Shown: positions 1-12,145 of the stretch, one piece after another
Layout of the letters: every line of letters begins with the position of its first letter
How positions within the stretch are numbered: position 1 is the stretch's first letter
Source of the DNA: Manduca sexta
Taxonomy: Eukaryota; Arthropoda; Insecta; Lepidoptera; Sphingidae
DNA length: 64,000 nt
Assembly (NCBI RefSeq): GCF_014839805.1
Contig: NW_023591899.1
Location: 1 to 64,000, forward strand
Direction: 5' to 3'
The notes under the pieces: generated by a model
Database searches by the model: none
What the model was told of the DNA's origin: nothing
The model's input: only the letters and a program-made list of their open reading frames with translations
Position numbers and translations under genes: made by a program

Positions 1-239
1 AGGCTCTATAAATTGCGGTTCCGGACATTTCCGCCTGTTTCACCAAAACGTCCATTCGAAACACGACCACGTTTTTACAATGCTACAGTTTTTGTTTCGA
101 TCTTGGGGATTATCGTTTATTTTGCTAAGCCCTTGTGATATTGTTGATGAAAGTTGTTTATTTCTTATGTTGATATAAAGAATAACTGTTCAGGGTACAA
201 ATTGTGTCTTGTGTATTTGCACTACACTACAAAAATATT

Positions 240-345
240 TTATTAAAAACATAGGCTTATTTCTATCCGAAGAAAATATATAGCGCAAATTTTATCCCGG
301 AAAACTTTGTCACGCGGGCGGAGCCTCGAGCAAAAGCTAGTATGT
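240..345 (+). repeat. 3-prime end of a dispersed repeat ending GCAAAAGCTAGT
   Basis: The segment ends ACGCGGGCGGAGCCTCGAGC then AAAAGCTAG, a terminus also seen at 39100-39134 and 48500-48540. It is very common in Lepidoptera, in Helitron- or RTE-associated short elements. The body is truncated here. Confidence 0.6.
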
Positions 346-734
346 TATATTTCTGATACTACTTTAAATTCCCGTGGCCCCAAAAATTTTTGTTATAGGC
401 CTGGCTGACGCGAATTAACTTGATTGATAACATTAACACATGGATTTGTGTGTCTAGATAAACTAATATAGATAAACGTACCTATTCAAATAGACAATAT
501 ATTATCGACAGTAATGGAACCGTATAGAATATTATTTTTGTGATAGCGTACGTCTCATATGAAATAATTAAGGTTGTCCCTTAACAAATATTATTCTTGA
601 TTATTAAGGTGTGTTTTGTTGGTTGACATTAAGGTATATCTTAGGTATCAGTGAGGAGAGAATTCCACTCCAAAATATCTGAAATCTATTGCTTTTTTTA
701 TATCATAAGTATTTGCCTCTCCGCGGGAATTGAA
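346..734. other. No gene seen
   Basis: AT-rich, without open frames, splice pairs or recognised repeats. Confidence 0.6.
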
Positions 735-957
735 TATGAGTATTTCTTGGAATAAATGTACGTAACGAAATAGTTCTAAGAAATGTTATTACGAATTTTT
801 CTACCTTTTTTGTTAATAAATTCGTTCTATACTCGTATATAACTTGACAGAACGAATAGATTAAGACAAATGAAAAAGACAGATGAGACAGAAAATCCGT
901 AACAATATGTCGTAAAAACTATTTCGTTGCGTACATTTATTCTGGGAAATACTCATA
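735..957. mobile_element. Hairpin MITE with 41-bp arms
   Basis: Positions 735-775 (TATGAGTATTTCTTGGAATA...) and 917-957 are reverse complements with about three mismatches, and weaker pairing continues inward. The whole 223-bp unit can fold on itself, as expected for a foldback or miniature inverted-repeat element. No target duplication is obvious. Confidence 0.6.
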
Positions 958-1017
958 TACAGCTTTTCATTTCTCATCTAATTTACTGCTACCATATAAA
1001 ATAACATCTCTTACTTA

Positions 1018-1270
1018 TCTTAAATTATGTGTGTATTCTTTATGATTTATCACTCGCTTTAACAGTGGAGGAAAACATCGTGAAGAAACCTCTACACCTG
1101 AGAAGTTCTCTATAGGAATTATGATGGTGTGTAAAGTCTACCAATCCGCACTAGGCCTGCGTGGTGGGCTAAGGCATGATGCCTCTCGGTAGTAGAGAAG
1201 GCCTATGCCTAGCAGTGAGACAGTATTTACATACTACGCTACACTACAGGGCTGATATATTATAATATAT
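1018..1270 (+). mobile_element. tRNA-derived SINE, 5-prime truncated copy
   Basis: Matches the body of the full copy at 17527-17850 from the ATGTGTGTATTCTTT block through AGTAGAGAAGG to ACAGGGCTGATAT. The tRNA-like head is missing. Diverged copy. Confidence 0.75.
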
Positions 1271-1717
1271 TGTATTTATTTTATTTATTGTGGTACGCAG
1301 GTAGGATTAAGGTGTTATACATTTATATTACAGAACAGCTATGACCCGCTATAATAGCATACAACAATTTAACATTCTAGAGAAGACAGAATACATTCTA
1401 AACATTAACATCATCAAGATAATCGTTCAAACAGTAATAACATTTGTCATGCAAAAATTTAAATAATTTATTTTTATAGTCACTAATATATTGTGTAAGA
1501 TTGTGAAGACGTTTGTTAGAAGTAAACGGTGAGACTGCTGCATAGATTTATATAAAAACACGAACAGTCCAAGCCCTACGCAACAATATACCTACTTATG
1601 CCATTTTTAATCCAAAAAGTGCACCGTGGGACTTCTATAAAATATAACTTTTAAGGTGAAGAAACCCTTAGGAAATTTCGTTTTATTTTGAAAAGCAATT
1701 AATAGATATAATGTTTT

Positions 1718-1885
1718 CTTATGTTTACGCGAATGTTAGACATTCAAATTAAACTACTGACCACCGTGACCATGAAGTCCCCCCCGTGACCACGAAGGCT
1801 GCAAAGTTCTCGAAACGTCGGGAGAAAACTAAAATATAAAAAACCGCGATAGAATCCGAAAAGTAGTTTAATTTTAAAGTAATAG
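1718..1885. repeat. Small inverted-repeat element (family with GAAGGCTGCAAAG core)
   Basis: The core GTGACCACGAAGGCTGCAAAG...CGTCGGGAGAAAA is flanked by inverted arms (TTAAACTACT and AGTAGTTTAATTT) and preceded by TTTACGCGAATGTTAGACATT. Relatives occur at about 12030-12145, 28745-28945, 39200-39300 and 46960-47060, with end fragments near 37915-38030 and 62300-62345. Probably a non-autonomous DNA transposon. Confidence 0.6.
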
Positions 1886-2138
1886 ATATATTACCTAATT
1901 CTGAATCCAAACATAACTAATTACTATAAGCAACACGTGTAACCAATTTGCAATCGTATGGAAGACTAATTTGTAATCAGTATTAACATAATTTATTCTC
2001 AAAATCATGCCAAATTTGCATTTAAGTAGGAACTCAATTTAAGTGTCCTAATTTACAAATAGTTTGTATGTAGTGAACGGAGTTTTGATCAAATTTGTAT
2101 TCAAACATGATGTAATGTATAGTGTATTCAACAGGCGT

Positions 2139-2392
2139 ATATATCATCACACCTTCTTCCCTTTATAAGGGTAGGCAGAGGTAACACACCCACATTTCGC
2201 CAGGTATGTTAAAGTCCCATATATTTGGGAGAGAACTTATTTCCATTTACCGGCCACAACCCCAGACTCCGGGCTGATACTAGGCAGAAAAACTCTAGTA
2301 TTACTACCCGACCCGATTCGAACCTGAGATGTCAGCACGATAGTCGTACTGCATGCGCAATATAACTACACCACCAAGGCGGTCGTTCAGTT
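2139..2392 (-). mobile_element. Second tRNA-derived SINE family, minus strand
   Basis: On the minus strand it starts with a tRNA-like head (ACCGCCTTGGTGGTGTAGTT) and has a B-box-like GGTTCGAATC near 2316. It resembles the plus-strand copy at 18260-18505. Ends in the GGTAGGCAGAGG-type body seen in the relatives. Confidence 0.5.
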
Positions 2393-2394
2393 GA

Positions 2395-3060
2395 AAACAA
2401 TTATTTATTCAATGTTTAATTATGTTTAGTATTTGGTATTATTCCGGTGGTCAAAGAATATTCTGTGGCCATCGTAAATATCTAAAAGAGATATACCTAC
2501 CACATAGTATTTATAATTATACCTTATTCAGTAAATATCTATTCTGTTTCCGATTATCTTTATTGTATATTCGATGAAAGTGACAGATCTGAACATGAGA
2601 TTTATTTGAAATGAAGATAATATTTATTTACATTTTATCTTTTCCGTGAATTTGGTATAAGAAGAGAGAATTAACGGATCCTAAAAATATATATTTCCTA
2701 TATATGAATACGCGATGAAACAACTTTATACCCCTTTCTAAGCACATTGCGCGCACGGAGGAGTGAGATTTTACATAATTAGAGTTCATAATATAAATTA
2801 TAATTGAGCGAAGAAAGAGGTTAGTTTGTTATTTATGTGGTCTCGGTGCATTAACTAATACTGCAACCGATTTAAGTATATTGCAGTTCAATAAAAATGG
2901 CGAAGTATTTGGACACTCTATCTCTATAGTCACACACACATTCATGAAAATATCCCTGAAGAGGCAGAGAGAGGCGCAAATGGCGCGGCTACATTTTGCC
3001 GTGCGTATTTCATCCTATAATGTAAGGAGCATGCCTATCGCCACATCACACAAATTCCAG
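2395..3060. other. No gene seen
   Basis: AT-rich sequence. A short frame at 2881-3072 opens with TTG and has no supporting feature. Confidence 0.5.
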
Positions 3061-3074
3061 ACTTCGTGTTGATA

Positions 3075-3176
3075 CTTAAAAAAATCCAATATCACTTTGC
3101 CCGCCCGGGGTTAGAATACGAGACCTCAACACTGCCGTCGTACTGTAACATAACTACGCCACCGAGCCAATCACCA
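3075..3176 (-). mobile_element. Fragment of the second SINE family
   Basis: Minus strand carries GGCTCGGTGGCGTAGTTATG, then GAGGTCTCGTATTCTAACCC and GGGCGGGCAAAG, matching the head and B-box area of the copy at 18260-18505. Confidence 0.5.
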
Positions 3177-3312
3177 TCGAGATAGTGATATCTACAGTCA
3201 TATGATTTAATCAACGACAGACAATAGCAAGATTGTAGTCATCCCATTTATACTAAAAAATCCTTATTATACTTATAACTGAGTACATATTTGCATGCAT
3301 AAAACAACTTAC

Positions 3313-3463
3313 CAGTAGATCCATTGTTCAGTAATATCGCCTTCTCGCCGCTGTCCCAGTAGCCTCGGAATCGGGAGGGGTCGGAGTGAGGACCACGTGG
3401 GGCATCGGCTCAGCGAGATCGCGATCGGAGACTGCGACGCTCGCAGTCTAGATATTTGCTCCG
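3313..3463 (-). pseudogene. Second carbonic anhydrase-like exon with a frameshift
   Basis: 151 bp between acceptor TTGTTCAG and donor CTACTG|GTAAGT. One frame reads EQISRLRASQSPIAISLSR and on to LRPL; after one extra base the next frame reads RFRGYWDSGEKAILLNNGST. Together they match the alpha-carbonic anhydrase order QSPI-I ... PL-F--Y ... NNGH, with family spacing (14 residues between IAI and RFRGYW). The exon begins in phase 1 and, if one base is dropped, ends in phase 1, exactly like the paralogous exon at 25435-25602. The upstream W..LFPEC segment is missing or degraded, and His64 is replaced by Ser. The extra C (CTCCCGA, about 3373-3379) could be a pseudogene lesion or a sequence error. 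Later exons would lie left of the window. Confidence 0.7.
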
Positions 3464-4250
3464 CTGAACAATATAAGTTGCTTGTTATGAAATTTAGACT
3501 TAGGACGTGTTTCACAACCTCTGAGTATATCCTACTCGTCATTACAAGTGACATTTGTATTGGGTCGATTTATAAATTTATTATAACTCGACCAAATACA
3601 AATGTGACTTTAATTTATAAAGTTCCAAAATAAATGGGAATACAATGCGTAATATTTACATTGGCCTGTTAATACAATAATTGTCAAATAAAATTTACTC
3701 AAAACGTTAAAATGTTAGACGGCTAATTTAGATAATTCTAATTTATTTGGAAGCACAGTTGACAGATTGTCTTTTATATTTGGTTGTCTTTAATATATTC
3801 GAAGAATTGCAATTTCTCTGACGTGAAAAGGCTCGTGTTGACATTTTAATCCTCAGAAGAAGAATATAGAAATAACAGTAATGATTTTGTCAGTCTATCG
3901 TTTTGGTTTTCTATTTTGCTAGGTTATAATTAATTTTAGGAATAAATTTTTTGTGACAAATAAAAAGTGTTAAAACAAAAAGGATTTGATTCGTTTCTCA
4001 AGATATATAATCGATAAAACATAACGTAACATCGCCCTATACAAAACAAATTTTGTTTGAAAACTCAGATAATTTCGTCCGACTTGGTATTCAAACACAG
4101 AATCTCTACAGTACACATTTCTATGCTTCCAATTGTAATTATGTGTAACCATAAACAACTTCCAATATAAATATTAAAACAATAGGTATCATTTACAAGT
4201 AAGTAAAGGTTCGATCGTAATCAATGGAAGTTCCGGGCGGGAGATCTTTG
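3464..4250. other. Upstream intron or spacer of the second carbonic anhydrase-like exon
   Basis: AT-rich, no recognised repeat or further exon. It would be intronic if 7301-7373 is the first exon. Confidence 0.4.
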
Positions 4251-4340
4251 TGAGGTCATTAATCTCTCTCGATAGTAGAGGAGGGCCATGCTCAGCAGTG
4301 GGATAGTATATAATACAGGGCTGATATTATTATTCATTAT
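4250..4340 (+). mobile_element. SINE 3-prime end fragment
   Basis: GATAGTAGAGGAGGG...CTCAGCAGTGGGATAGTATA then ATACAGGGCTGATATTATTA, the tail of the tRNA-derived SINE family (full copy at 17527-17850). Confidence 0.7.
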
Positions 4341-5865
4341 ATTGACCCAATTGCCAAAAGATAGTACTGTTTTTTCTTTGTCTCCCTTGTAAGAGTATGA
4401 CCAGTGCCAGGCCCTTCTCGGTTGTCTTATTTGCCACCCTAAAGCCGAGACTACTTGTATCCTCATTAGTATTCCGGAATTTATGCTAATGTATATTGTG
4501 AACATGTCAACCATCGATTCGGAAGCGACTGACGCAGACGCTTTGTGTTGGCTCGTATAACCTATCTAGGATAATCATGGTTCCGATAAGGCTTCTGCCA
4601 GTAAAGGGCGAAATAAATTTGTAATTTGTATCAAGTCATGCCAAAACCTACTAGACTTCAAATTGTGTTAGTAAGATATCAGCGTTTGTTAATTCGTTTC
4701 CACTGCTCAGCGTTCTCAACAATGGACGTTAAGAAACCGCACACACTTTAAATCATCCCAAAACCTATTAGGCTGGTCCAAATTACGTTAGTAAGAATTC
4801 AGCTTTTGTTTCTTTTCACTGGCGAGAGCTCTCAATGATGGAAGTAGGGAGACTGCGTATACTTTACAAATTCTTAAAAGCTATATAGAATTAGTCTTGT
4901 AAATAAATTTGGAATGCCTAATTCGAGAATCGAATTCCGTACCTCATCGGTTTCACGACCTAAATGAATGTGGCAAATTAACATACATTCAATTATATAG
5001 TACATACCTACGGTATTATAAATTTTAACTTTACAACTTTCAGTTTATCGCTACTAAAACGTGGTTAACTTCGACGAGAAAGAAAAACAGATTCTTAATT
5101 ACATTAATGGCGTTCTAAACTTGTATTCAACTTAAAAAAGCCATTTAACACTTGAAATTAAAATAATTAACTGAGGTTTTTCACTTTCGTTTATATATTT
5201 GGCTCGTTAGTTTTTAGCAGTATAGTCAACCACAAAAATGAAACAAATTTATAATTTTCAATCACTTATTTAGTATTCGCATAAGTTTTATTGAAATAAC
5301 ATCTTTTTCTTTATTTAACTAAAAGAAAGCCTTTTGTAGTCAATGAAAAATATCTTGACAAGGACACAATTTACAATAGATTTGAAGTTTCGAATTTCAT
5401 TAACTATTTTTATTATTAAATCACAGTAAGTAAGACCGGTATAATTGTGGCAACTGTTCAGGGACAGTGTTAGAATATAAACAATACAGATAATATAATG
5501 AGTATACAGGTATCAGACGCAAATTGTTCCGTCTGATAAACTTATCATTTCTCCGTATTATCGAAAAGGTCGTGTATCAATTTTATCTGTATTTAAAGGT
5601 CAACAAGTTTGTTACAAGACAACAATATTTTCCATTAAAACGATAAATTACACCATACATACAATTAAAGGAATTTTTGGCCGAAAAAGAAGAAGTAAGA
5701 TACAATTACAAGCACGGACAAAAAAAATACAAGAAAGTGACAAATAAGAATAACCATTCAAATAACAAGAAGAAGGAACAAGCAGCATGAGTTGGTAAAG
5801 AGAACACCAACAATAAGAACAAAAGAGAAGACTAAGTAAGAAAGAAAGAAGGAATTTTTTGTTGA

Positions 5866-5937
5866 TAATGACCACTTACCATCGTGTGGGCCGTTTGCTC
5901 GACTGCCTTCGGATGCAATAAAAAAAATACGATTATC
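5866..5937 (+). mobile_element. LINE 3-prime tail
   Basis: ATGACCACTTACCATCGTGT...GGGCCGTTTGCTCGACTGCC...GCAATAAAAAAAA is the stock 3-prime end of a Lepidopteran LINE, with a poly-A tail. A related tail closes the LINE piece at 43885-44190. It mimics a splice donor on the minus strand. Confidence 0.6.
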
Positions 5938-7300
5938 ATAATACGCATTGAAACCAAGGTCATTATGCAAAGACTATTAGACTATTATCCTGTGTGGTAA
6001 GTAAGCGACTTACTGAAGCAGTACTCAGGGCGTAGCCAAGACACCTTTCTACAATCGTTAACTAAGCTAAAAATAACATATCTAAGCGATAGATTTATTG
6101 ATCGGATATAGAAATGATATTTCCATAGTTTTTGTTTTATTTTCTATTATCGTTAATGACTTAAAAGGCGTTCTGGCTACCGCCCGCGGTAAACTACCAT
6201 AACTTAAACCATACCCGTTTATTTTACCAACTTCCATTGCCTCTCACTAAATTAACAAAATATTGTGACAGTCCGTCGTTTTCAACAAACGATCTCAATC
6301 CCAATTATCGATCTGTCACGAAAATGGATTAATCTGATTTTTGTACTTACAAATGAGTTATGATTAGTTTATTCAGGGTAACGAATCGAAGTTTTAGTTT
6401 GGGATTGTTCATTGAAAACAGCCGTAAATTATCAAAAATTCTTTCATCAACGCGCGAGGTTGTGAGAGGTGGGTATGACTAATCGCTTAACTAGAAGATG
6501 TCGGCCTTTACAAGAACATCAAACGCGATAAAGGACTGAGTCTTTTGTATGCCAGTAGCTTGCGAACTCTTCGTGGTGTTGTTAGTGATATCCAGCTTTG
6601 ACATGAGACATGGCCGGTTGAAATCTACATAAAGTGACAAATATGTTTTGGGGTACGCAAATATTCATTTTCGGTGTGGTGGAATCAGATCTCGACAGCC
6701 ACAGAAAAAGATTGTATTTTATCTGAATGATAAAATTACTTTCGGGTGTGGTATTTAGTTACTTATTAACAAGTTCATTCCAAAATGTATCAGAGTACGT
6801 CGTTATCAGATTTCGCCAATTATATAATAGCTTTTCAAACGAAGTCAGGGGAATAGTCGGTTTTCAAAATTCGCAATAAAGAAAAAACAAACAACAAATG
6901 TAATTAGTCCTCATTATTCTCATATCTTTAATTTTCGCTCACAAATTTTAGAAGCAATTCGAGATACGTTTCCATTAAATATAGCTTATTTTTATTAGCT
7001 TATTTCATTTCAAACATCATAATAAAAAATGTATCATGTCAAAAACCGTCATTGAGCATTTGTAATTAATTAAGTTTTGTTTTAAAATTAATTAATAAAT
7101 AAAGATGATTAAATAGTTTTCTAAGCCTACGCGCGTTTAAAAAGTATTAAATTTTGTAATTTATTTTAATCAAATACCACAATTAATTTACGTAAAAAAG
7201 AATTAAGCGAAAATATAATCACATATCCAAAACTATAATAATTATACTAATAAATCTACATATAATATATTTATAATTAGTAAAAAAAAGCAAATCTTAC

Positions 7301-7373
7301 CATCAGAAGCTGAAGTCTCTTTCGGGATCACTGTCATACGCCTCGGATCGATTTTCACAATTCTATTTTCCAT
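7301..7373 (-). CDS. Candidate first coding exon of the second carbonic anhydrase-like gene
   Basis: ATG in good context (AATATGG) opens 24 codons, MENRIVKIDPRRMTVIPKET then SASD, ending at a consensus donor GATG|GTAAGA in phase 1. That phase fits the exon at 3313-3463 directly. No signal peptide and no recognised motif; basic and hydrophilic. It is the nearest plausible start upstream of that exon on the same strand, about 3.8 kb away. Support rests on the start context, the donor and the phase, so it may be a chance open stretch. Confidence 0.35.
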
Positions 7374-8056
7374 ATTTATTCTTTATACGTACGAATGACA
7401 CGTCAAGTTTTCAAATTATGCCCTGAAAACAACAGACTTGGTGTTCCGCGTTCGAATAGATTAGATACCAGCGAAATACTTTATCATGTTTTTGACAAAA
7501 CTGTTACATAAATAGCATACCGGTGTCCGTGGCCGATAGGGTTAGAGAAATGTACGCAATAAGGGCGGAAGTGTCTGCTCTGTTTATGGTGGAAATGATA
7601 GAGTACCTTGTGGAAGAATGACTGGAAGGTCACTAACTAACTCCTGAGCTTGGAAACTTGTCATCTTGTGATTATCGACCCTTAGAGTGTCGTATAGATT
7701 AATTGATTCTTTTGATGTGTATTCTTCATTTTCTGATGGATACCAGTCCATTTTGTTTTCTTCAACTGTCTTTGTTATATATTCCCATTTTCCAATTCTC
7801 CTCGTCTCTAGACCGCAACTATGCTATGCTCAATGTTGCTCTGATAACTCTTGGATCTTAACTTGCTACATTGGCGCAAGCCGGTTTGTTAGTTCACATA
7901 CCCTCAGAATTCATATGGTTATAGTTTCACATTTCGCAATGCTCGGAAGCATCCATGTTACGGCACTGTCATTAATAAGTATGAAAATTGCAGCGAAATT
8001 TATTACTTACGTATGTATAAGAACACTTTTTATTACAAGTTTTTTTTAACTATACT

Positions 8057-8366
8057 GGAGGTAGCCCAGTTGGGAATAAAACCGCCTATCGAGACGATTT
8101 TCCGCAGGTTCAAAATCAAGGTAGGTGCGAAAACCGATGACTTTCTCGAAGTTATGAATGCATTCTTTGTGAATAATCGCTTGCTTTAACGGTGAAGGAA
8201 AACATCGTGAACAAACTTGCATACTTGAGAAGTTTTCTATAAGAATTTCGAAGTAATGTGAAGTCTGCCAATCCACAATAATAATAATAATAATAATCTG
8301 TCTCAGTAGTAGAGGAGGCCCGTACCCAGGTGTGGGGCAGTATATAATATAGGGCTGGTATTACCA
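8057..8366 (+). mobile_element. tRNA-derived SINE with an internal AAT microsatellite
   Basis: Diverged near-full copy: head GGTAGCCCAGTTGGG, B box GCAGGTTCAAAATC, body CTTTAACGGTGAAGGAAAACATC and tail TATAGGGCTGGTATTA. An (AAT)n run of about seven units at 8276-8297 replaces the ACTAGGCC...GGACTAAGG part. Confidence 0.75.
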
Positions 8367-8369
8367 TTA

Positions 8370-11364
8370 AATAATATTATTTTATCAATGTAAAGAAGGT
8401 GTGAATTACGGGTACAACCGGTCGATATAATTCCCTAATAAATTATTATATAGATATTCGGCTTATCACCACTTTTGAATTTCATACCAGACTAGCAAGG
8501 TTACGGATAATTCATAGGGCTATCAAAATTTATCAAGTACCATTATATTTAATACAATTGTTTGTATAAATCAGATCCAAGAGTTTATGATCATTTCTTT
8601 GCGTAGCGATAAGCGTCTCTTCAAAATGGTGTGCTGAGTAAACTTCATGATGTACAGTAGTCCGATTTTGATCCAAATGTCAAGGTTTATTGGAAAGAAT
8701 ACGGGTCAATTCCTGAATTAGGCAAATTAGATGAGTTTTTTCAGTAATGATTTTAAATTAAATGATATCGAAAAGTACGGCAAAGGCTATACCTAAATTT
8801 GTTGGAATGTAAATCATCTTCATTTGTTCTCGCGTAATTTATTTTATAATTTTAGTTCTGTATAAAATGACATCCAACGAAATCGAAATCTTATTAAAGA
8901 TTTCTCCAGAATGTCAGAGTCATTCAAACGCGGCAAAATCTAGTGAGCCAGAAGAGATTAATGGCGTGCATAAAATTTTTACTTTTTTCTAATATTAACT
9001 TAACATCCTTTATCACCAAGGTAGTTAAAGTTGTTGAAGCGAGTTTCAGTTAGCGACGTAGTATTTCTCGCCAATAGATAGGATCCGCGCGATGTCTTAA
9101 TATGAATATATATTCATAATGACGTCAAAAAATCTTGTTGTCGATAATTCGCAAATGCATTTTAGATCACCGTGTCACTATACATTGATATCGTTTATCT
9201 AAGATTGGAAAGACTTTAATTTTATTATTGTATTAATATTATTTATTATCGATAACGCATAGTAGCAAATTGCAATTCAATTTCGATATAGGTTAAATGT
9301 GTACAATTTTAGTCGATAGCAACACGGTTTTACTCATGTATATGTAGACCAGTTTCATTATTCATAGTGTACAATTTTTATTGATCAGTTAGTGACTAGT
9401 GAGTTTTGGCGGTTATTTCGGAAATGGTTATCGTAGTTTCTGTCGCCTGACAGTGTTAATTTGAGTATAAATGTGGGCATCCGAAATAGTTTTTGTCGGT
9501 TTTGCGTCGGAAGGGGCTAGAGTTTTAGTAAAATATTTTGACCTCGTGAAAATAGAGTGAAATCCCATGAAAGCGGACGTATGGAGCGTCATGATCATGT
9601 AATTACAACCAAGCAATTAAAATGAATAGTAAAATAAATGACGAACGAAATGTCATGGCATGCAGCACGTTATAAAATTTCTAAACATAGTTAACATAAA
9701 TTACTGTTGATTTTTATATAGACGACGCTCAAAAAGATTATTTTACAACATGAAAGGACTGGTTTGATTGAGGTGAGACTATTGTTTTATAGAAAATTGA
9801 AGTAAAAACAATTTTGAAGGGCTTCCCTGTCCTTAATTAAGATTTATTTTCCTAAAGTCAGTAACCTTTGGCAATAGTTTATGCTTTACAACAAATATTT
9901 AGGCTAAACCGCAGAAAACTGTTGTTAAATGATTTACTGTTGGGTTTCCTATTGGGAGTGGGATTTATCGCAACTCTTTCCTTAATCCCTATACAAAGAT
10001 CAATCAGCATTCAGCATACATCTTCTTATGTCACATCAGGTATAGATCATTCTTATCGAACGAGTAGGTATTAACTTCGGACGTAGATCATTTTTTTAAA
10101 CAGATGGTGTATGTCAATTGCTATCAATGGATTACTGGTTATGTGATAAGATACTGTTTCTATACATGTAATAAATACCTTATACAAATGTGTATCGGGT
10201 TGATATTCGTTTGGCACGAATTTTGCACGAAATTTGATTAATTGATCAATGAAGTACCTTTTATCAGGCCCCTTTTGTGTAACCTAGACTTTTTATTTCT
10301 ATTTCCACATGTTATACAATTTGATAGCCGAGATTACCTTGTTTTTTATTGATCAGCTGATGCATTAATTTTATTCCTAATGACCAAACTTGATATGATG
10401 ACATACTTTAATTTTTAGCCAGTAAGTGCGGGTGAGGTTGCTAGATTGCTAACCAATGTATCAATTTATATCGAGAGCCAACATCTAACATTTTTATTAT
10501 CCCCATCAGTTGATTCCTTAATTATATCGGAAGTCAGTTCAGTTATTGCATGTCTTTGGGCATTGGATAAAAAATGTAGTAATAATCTTTTGAATCCGTC
10601 AAGTAACTGTAAAATTTAATTTAAATCTTCTGACTATCCAACCTTAATGTGGGATTATTGCAATAAACGTTTTCAAGCATTTCACACAGCGGTTTTGTTT
10701 TAGATTTCACGAGCGGCTTCCGAACTTAATATGATCATCCCTTCCAGCGAAACCTGTCCCTCGAAATCGTTTTAAAAAACTCACGCTCGAACTGAGATTT
10801 AAATTTAGAACGGAAAAATAAACTCGAAACGATATCAGTGTTACGTCACTTGTCGATATGTATTGATTTTAGCTACTCGATAGAATCACGGTTTATCGAA
10901 AATCGTAAAGCAATTTCCACGAAATTCTTATTTTGAAGTATTTTTTTTTTATCTTTATGGCAACTAATGTGTTTTGTCCTTTTAGTCAGATTTGGATAGT
11001 TACTACTAGAGTTTCGTGATTAAACTGCGGGAAATCCTCATTGTCAAGTACCCTATGTTCAGATTACGAATTATAATAATATGATTTTACAGATAAACAG
11101 TTTTATTCAGCCCCTTTGCATTAATCAGTGTTTTATTGATCTCTGATGCTGGTGTTATAATAACGACTAATGTAATGAATTATCGTTTTATTAGCGGAGA
11201 TCGACATAGAGTTAACACACTTAGATGAGTGTCGCTGTTTTGTTTCTCATAATAAGTTTCGTATCCAGAAGCCTAAATAACGCAATCTTTCTTAATCTCA
11301 CTTCCTTTTTTTTTAGCTAAGCACATCACATTGAGAGAAAATATGACAAACAATAAATATTACA
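8370..11364. other. Spacer without recognisable genes
   Basis: About 3 kb of AT-rich sequence with no open frame above 68 codons, no convincing exon and no clear repeat boundary. The stretch 9400-9620 is less AT-rich (GTCGGAAGGGGCTAG) and might be an old transposon piece, but I cannot assign it. Confidence 0.5.
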
Positions 11365-11568
11365 GGGAGTTTTTTATACGAGCCCGATAAAGTCACCCTA
11401 CTGCATCTGATGGTAAGTAGCGTGGGGTCGAATTGGCTGTCGATTGACAAGGGATGATCACCCCTCAGCAATCGATACAATTATGCCGGCCTGTTGGAAC
11501 CGGATGTACACAGGCTGATCCCGGAACACGACACACTTGCGTGCGCCACTATGGCGGGTTTTAACACC
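11365..11568 (+). repeat. Dispersed LINE-type 3-prime region
   Basis: Contains TACGAGCCCGATAAAGTCACCC, CTGATGGTAAGTAGCGTGG and GCCGGCCTGTTGGAACCGG. This resembles abundant CR1- or Jockey-type tails in Lepidoptera by recollection. No coding frame. Confidence 0.45.
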
Positions 11569-11735
11569 TTGTGTATTGTTTACCAATTATCCTTCGCTTT
11601 AAAGGTAAAGACAAACATCTTGAGGAAATTTACTTAAGAATTCTACACTATAAACCCTTATAGTAATTACTAGCAGAGGTAAATGTGTTCAGCATTGGTA
11701 CAGTACATGATACAAGGCTGGTATGATTATATAAT
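11569..11735 (+). mobile_element. Strongly diverged SINE body
   Basis: CCTTCGCTTTAAAGGTAAAG...ACATCTTGAGGAAA...TACAAGGCTGGTATGATTA follows the order of blocks in the tRNA-derived SINE but with many changes. Confidence 0.45.
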
Positions 11736-11986
11736 TATTATAAAATGTTTTATATGTACACTTACCTATATCCATGTGTCGCATTGAAACAGCCCACACT
11801 ATTTGCCGTCATGACAAACGTATTGCATGCAGTTATTATTTATAAAAAATCGATTGAACCTCGTCTAGACAAAGAATGATTAGAGTTTGCACCTTTCAAC
11901 TTATGTTTTCGCAAACTTATTATTTTGTAATGATTTCTTAATAATAGTTAATAACTAAAAAAATTAAAACTTTAGTTTTATTGTAA

Positions 11987-12026
11987 AAAGTCAAAGTTAC
12001 AATATCTATATTGTAACTTTGACTTT
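11987..12026. repeat. Perfect 19-bp inverted repeat
   Basis: AAAGTCAAAGTTACAATAT, two bases, then its exact reverse complement. The right arm continues into the inverted-repeat element at 12030-12145; a similar terminus is seen at 38085. Confidence 0.8.
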
Positions 12027-12029
12027 CGG

Positions 12030-12145
12030 ACAACTACACTTCAGTCTCCCCCGTGATTATAAAGGCTGCAAAGTCTTCAAAACCTCGGGAGAAAATTGTA
12101 ATTTAAAAAACCACGATAAAATCCGTAGAAGAGTTTTATTTCAAT
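12030..12145. repeat. Copy of the GAAGGCTGCAAAG inverted-repeat element
   Basis: CCCCGTGATTATAAAGGCTGC...CGGGAGAAAATTGT...CACGATAAAATCCG matches the element at 1718-1885. Confidence 0.6.

Noticed and set aside
5880..5906. Mini-exon reading GSRANGPHD with a GTAAGT donor, which would supply an NGP-like carbonic anhydrase motif in the right phase
   Set aside because: The sequence is the 3-prime tail of a common LINE (TGACCACTTACCATC...GCAATAAAAAAAA); the donor-like CTTAC belongs to that tail.
11765..11812. Minus-strand ATG frame MTANSVGCFNATHGY ending at a GTAAGT donor, phase-compatible with 7301-7373 if that exon used an AG before its ATG
   Set aside because: Very short, no family similarity, and it needs the good ATG at 7373 to be internal; likely chance.
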